Part shown: positions 60,519-64,000 of the stretch, piece by piece
Numbering within the stretch: the stretch's first letter is position 1
Layout: each line of letters starts with the position of its first letter
Assembly: GCF_036588685.1 (NCBI RefSeq)
Contig: NC_086380.1
Coordinates: 67,840,180-67,904,179 of the forward strand
Source: Mytilus trossulus
Taxonomy: Eukaryota > Mollusca > Bivalvia > Mytilida > Mytilidae
Length of the DNA: 64,000 nucleotides
Direction: 5' to 3'
Position numbers and translations under genes: made by a program
The notes under the pieces: model-generated
Database searches by the model: none
What the model saw: only the letters and a program-made list of their open reading frames with translations
Told to the model about the DNA's origin: nothing

Positions 60519-63184
60519 TGAAAATTATGTTCAATATTGCATTACGTGTTTTGTATCTAGTGAGATTGTCTGGGTTTTTACTGGAACATTTCAGCATTCT
60601 TACCAAATTATTGGACGCAGCTGTATACTACTCTTTAGAAGTTGTTAAACGGTACTTTACCTAACCAGTTGGCAATGTTATTGTTTAAGAGGTGGGATCT
60701 CATTAGTCGATGTGAACGTTCTAGATAACTATATGTATGTATATGATACTTCCATTTATATTGGCAATTAGTCTTCTTCAATTATTTCCCTAAATGTAGA
60801 TGATCATGGGAAAAATTAACACTGGACACTTTTAATTTGCAAAACACTCATTTGCAAATCCGCCATCGTCTCTCCATAGAGATACAGCGTCATGAATAAA
60901 AAAATATAATCAAAATGTGCGGAATTACATGGGATTCAATAAATTCATGACTTGTCTGCTGTTATTATTAAATATATTTTTCAATATGATATTATTTAAT
61001 AATTAATTGACCGTTTTGGATTTCTAATATCAGAGTTTAGATATAGGGGTATACATGTGTGTATTATTTAATATTTAAAACAGAATAAACTGAGAATAAA
61101 AATGGGCAATGTGTCAAAGAGGCAACAACCCGACCAAAGAGCAGAACACAGCCGAAGGCCACCAATGGATCTTCAAAACAGCGAAAAACTACCGCACACA
61201 GAGCCGTATTTCGACCGGCCCCTAAACAAAAGAGTTAACTAGTTAATTGATAATCGACTTCATACTAAATTCCAGTTAGATATGAATGAACTAAAATTTA
61301 AAAATCATACAAGACTGAAAAAAAGGACAGATGCTCCTGACTTTTATTCCTTCGTGTTCCAAATTCTATTACCATTCCTAAAAATGTCAAGAGTCAAGAT
61401 CAATAATTTTCGAAAAAAAAAGGGTCAAAAATCTTTTGAAGAAACTTTTATGAGTAATATGTAATTGAACTGATTTATTCTATAAACTATAATCTTTTTC
61501 GCTGTAGTTCTTCCACGATTAACACACGTGTTTAGTAGCTGTATATCAAAAACGTAATCGCTATCGCATATCTTATACTGTATATTTTATGTTTCCATGT
61601 TCTTTTGATGTAAGCATTTTACAACCCTCATTAATAATTTGAATTATTTATATATGTACAGGTATAAACATTAAATATGATAGTGCAGTGATACGGAATC
61701 ATCAACTAAATGATCTTGCATCGACATTTACGATTTAATTCCAATTAGAAAAAGAAGGATAATGTCCAATACTTTACAAAACGACAGTTTATATTAGGCT
61801 ATTCAATCATAATAAAAATACTGTTATTTGAGCTTTTAAAAAGCTACGGGTTGTGAAAAATTGTCAAATTTTGTAAATATTGAAATGTATAGAGTAACAG
61901 TGCTTGATTTGAAATCAACTAAACGATTGAATATAAAAAAAAATCTGAGAAGATTGTTATTATTACGTGTACTTTCAGACAGAAAAAAAAATAGCGATGA
62001 TAAAAAAAACCAGGCGTCCACTTAAGTGTTATACATGCGGTTAACTTGATCGGAAGACTCATGTATATTAACTTTATTAATAATAGTCAGAGAAGTATAA
62101 AATAAAGGCGTTTAGTTATTACACATAATGGATGAGATATCTAAAACTTACTTATTCAATATCCTAAAATAAGTCATGCATCTTTTCTCGAGGGCGTTGC
62201 TATTATTCTGAAATTTAATTTTGAAATGCATGCAGCAACCCTCTGTTATTAACTTCTAAATTAAGATTCATAAAAATCACAGAGCAAAGAAAACAGCCTT
62301 GAAAAAATATTAATTTGATAATTGAATATAATGCAAAACATAAAAATGTGTTCTAATAAAATCAATATAACTTTGATCGCAAAAAATCGGTTAATTGTAT
62401 TCAATACATACAAGGTAATGACAAATGCTATATTATCATCATTAACTCTTTGATTTATATATGATTTTTTTTTCTCACTGTCGATTTTACATTTTATTAT
62501 GAACCTTCAATGCTACATTTTATATCCTTGATATTCCAATGCCATGTAATTGATAGAAAATCGGTTGTTGTCTCTGTGTGGTTATTCATTTATAATAATT
62601 GAATTGTTTAGTTCGGGTGGCTTTATGCTTGTTTAATAACAGGATATATTTGTCCTTTATTGAGGACACAGGGTCTTATTTTTTGTGTATATGTTTAATG
62701 TATTATTATCGGTTTATCCATTTCGAATTCGTTAATGGTATATTTTTTTTATTTGAACTGAATACAAGTAGCTATGCAGATGACGCTATTCCAGAACAAT
62801 TGCATGTATATCATAATTATAAAGAGCTTATGTGTTTTAAATGATTAATTTTAAACGTACTTTTCGTACTTTTAAGACAATCTACATTTAAAAAATGTCT
62901 AATTAGGAAACGTTAGGAAACCGATAAATATGTAATAAGTTAACAGCTTGTTTCCGCATGATCCATCCTATTAGTTATTCAATTGTGATAGTGGATACTT
63001 GTGCATCTACATTTAATGTGTTTACCTAAACCATTTTAATAATTAGTGAAAAATAAACATTTGCACTTGTAACCATGGTATACATGTTTTATATTAACTT
63101 CTTCGAATTCCTTGGAGTAACTCACATAATTATATACAGTTATGTAAATAAATGCATGTGCATTGAAAGAAAGTTAAGAATTTA

Positions 63185-63390
63185 AATACAAGAAGATTTA
63201 GTTTGAGTGCCAATGAGACAACTCTCCATCCAAATCACAATTTGTGAACGTAAACCATTATAGGTCAAAGTACGGACTCCAACACGGAGCTTTTAATGAT
63301 TTGGATCACAACGAACAGCAAGCTTCAAAGGGCCCCAAACATGACTAATATAAAACCATTCTAACAGGAAAACCAATTAACGGTTACTGT
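63185..63390 (+). repeat. Interspersed repeat A, unit 2
   Basis: AAGAAGATTTAGTTTGAGTG, CCAATGAGACAACTCTCCAT, AAACCATTATAGGTCAAAGT, AGGGCCCCAAACATGACTAA. It lies where unit 1 (about 42.75 kb) has no copy. Confidence 0.7.
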
Positions 63391-64000
63391 ATTAGCTTTG
63401 GAATCAGAAAGTCATCCGTGTTAGGCTCGAAGAGCTATTCTCGGGTTCGTCTGCTTCCCAGAGAGAACACATGCAGTAACTGTTGATGTTTATAACAATT
63501 CAAGTGTATTGTTTTATTCTAATTCCCAATGCAATCCTTGTATAAGAGTAAATTCTTTGGACCAAAAAACGTTTGCTAAAAGATACCTAAACCAATAGGA
63601 TAGTTTGATAAATATAATTATATATATATACGATGTCGTATTATACTTCTCTGTTTATAAGGGTTAAATTTTAGGGTCTTTTAGGGGTAAGCATTTGCTC
63701 AAATGGATGAGTAGGATGACAATTTTAAGTTGGAATAGGCCAATTTTCACAAGTTTATGACTCAAGACAGTGAAATACTGTCCATACTATCACAGTGTTT
63801 TCGTTACCTTATATATCAATGATATATCAAAATATGTGATTGCAAATAAAGTTATTGGAACCATATAGGTACAATCAATGATACAAAATCTAAAATTTTG
63901 GATAGTGCGAAAAGGTTTAACTCTAGTAAACTAATTTAGACTACAGGCAAAAATTAACCATTGCATTAATAATATATTTATACATGTAAACTGCTTACTT

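Larger units (their letters stand above)
45680..64000. repeat. Tandem segmental duplication, unit 2 (runs off the window)
   Basis: Counterpart of unit 1 in the same orientation. Relative to unit 1 it is interrupted by the transposon at 48841-52977 and keeps about 3 kb (52978-55985), including a UNC93-like exon, that unit 1 lacks. Confidence 0.75.

Overview
This window looks like nuclear DNA of a marine mussel (Mytilus-like bivalve). It is very AT-rich, its genes are split into short exons with GT/AG junctions, and it is full of interspersed repeats I recognise from Mytilus, for example the repeat containing GAGACAACTCTCCA and the one starting AGAGGGACGAAAGATACC. No bacterial, viral or CRISPR features are visible. 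The organism call is recognition from memory, not a database result.

Layout from left to right. (1) 1-697, + strand: last exon of an olfactomedin-domain gene. (2) 5507-19306, - strand: a secreted GH10-family (xylanase-like) gene with an N-terminal carbohydrate-binding module. Eleven exons were resolved and one short exon was not found. Both catalytic glutamates are replaced, and the C-terminus, stop codon and poly(A) signal lie in a SINE-like repeat. (3) 21560-27107, + strand: a four-exon secreted C-type lectin of 241 residues that keeps QPD but lacks the inner disulfide pair. (4) 29.56-64.0 kb: a head-to-tail tandem segmental duplication of roughly 16 kb (unit 1 about 29560-45680, unit 2 about 45680 to beyond the window), with the 3' part of a UNC93-like membrane-protein gene on the - strand. 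Unit 2 keeps two intact, phase-compatible 3' exons (53029-53299 and 47088-47317). Unit 1 has an isolated WGNLI-type exon at 44.2 kb and a broken terminal exon at 30.5 kb, and lacks the penultimate exon.

Unit 2 also holds a decayed inverted-repeat DNA transposon (48841-52977). It carries a roughly 2.4-kb broken gene of an uncharacterised invertebrate multicopy family with a cysteine-rich CXC tail.

The duplication lets unit 1 and unit 2 serve as each other's empty sites, so several insertions (a 1.47-kb TIR element, a SINE-like element, foldback MITEs, minisatellites) can be dated to after the duplication. The genes do not form a pathway. The GH10-like and lectin genes are neighbours transcribed divergently, and both encode predicted secreted carbohydrate-binding-type proteins. 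Exon boundaries were read by eye from splice signals, phase and family resemblance.
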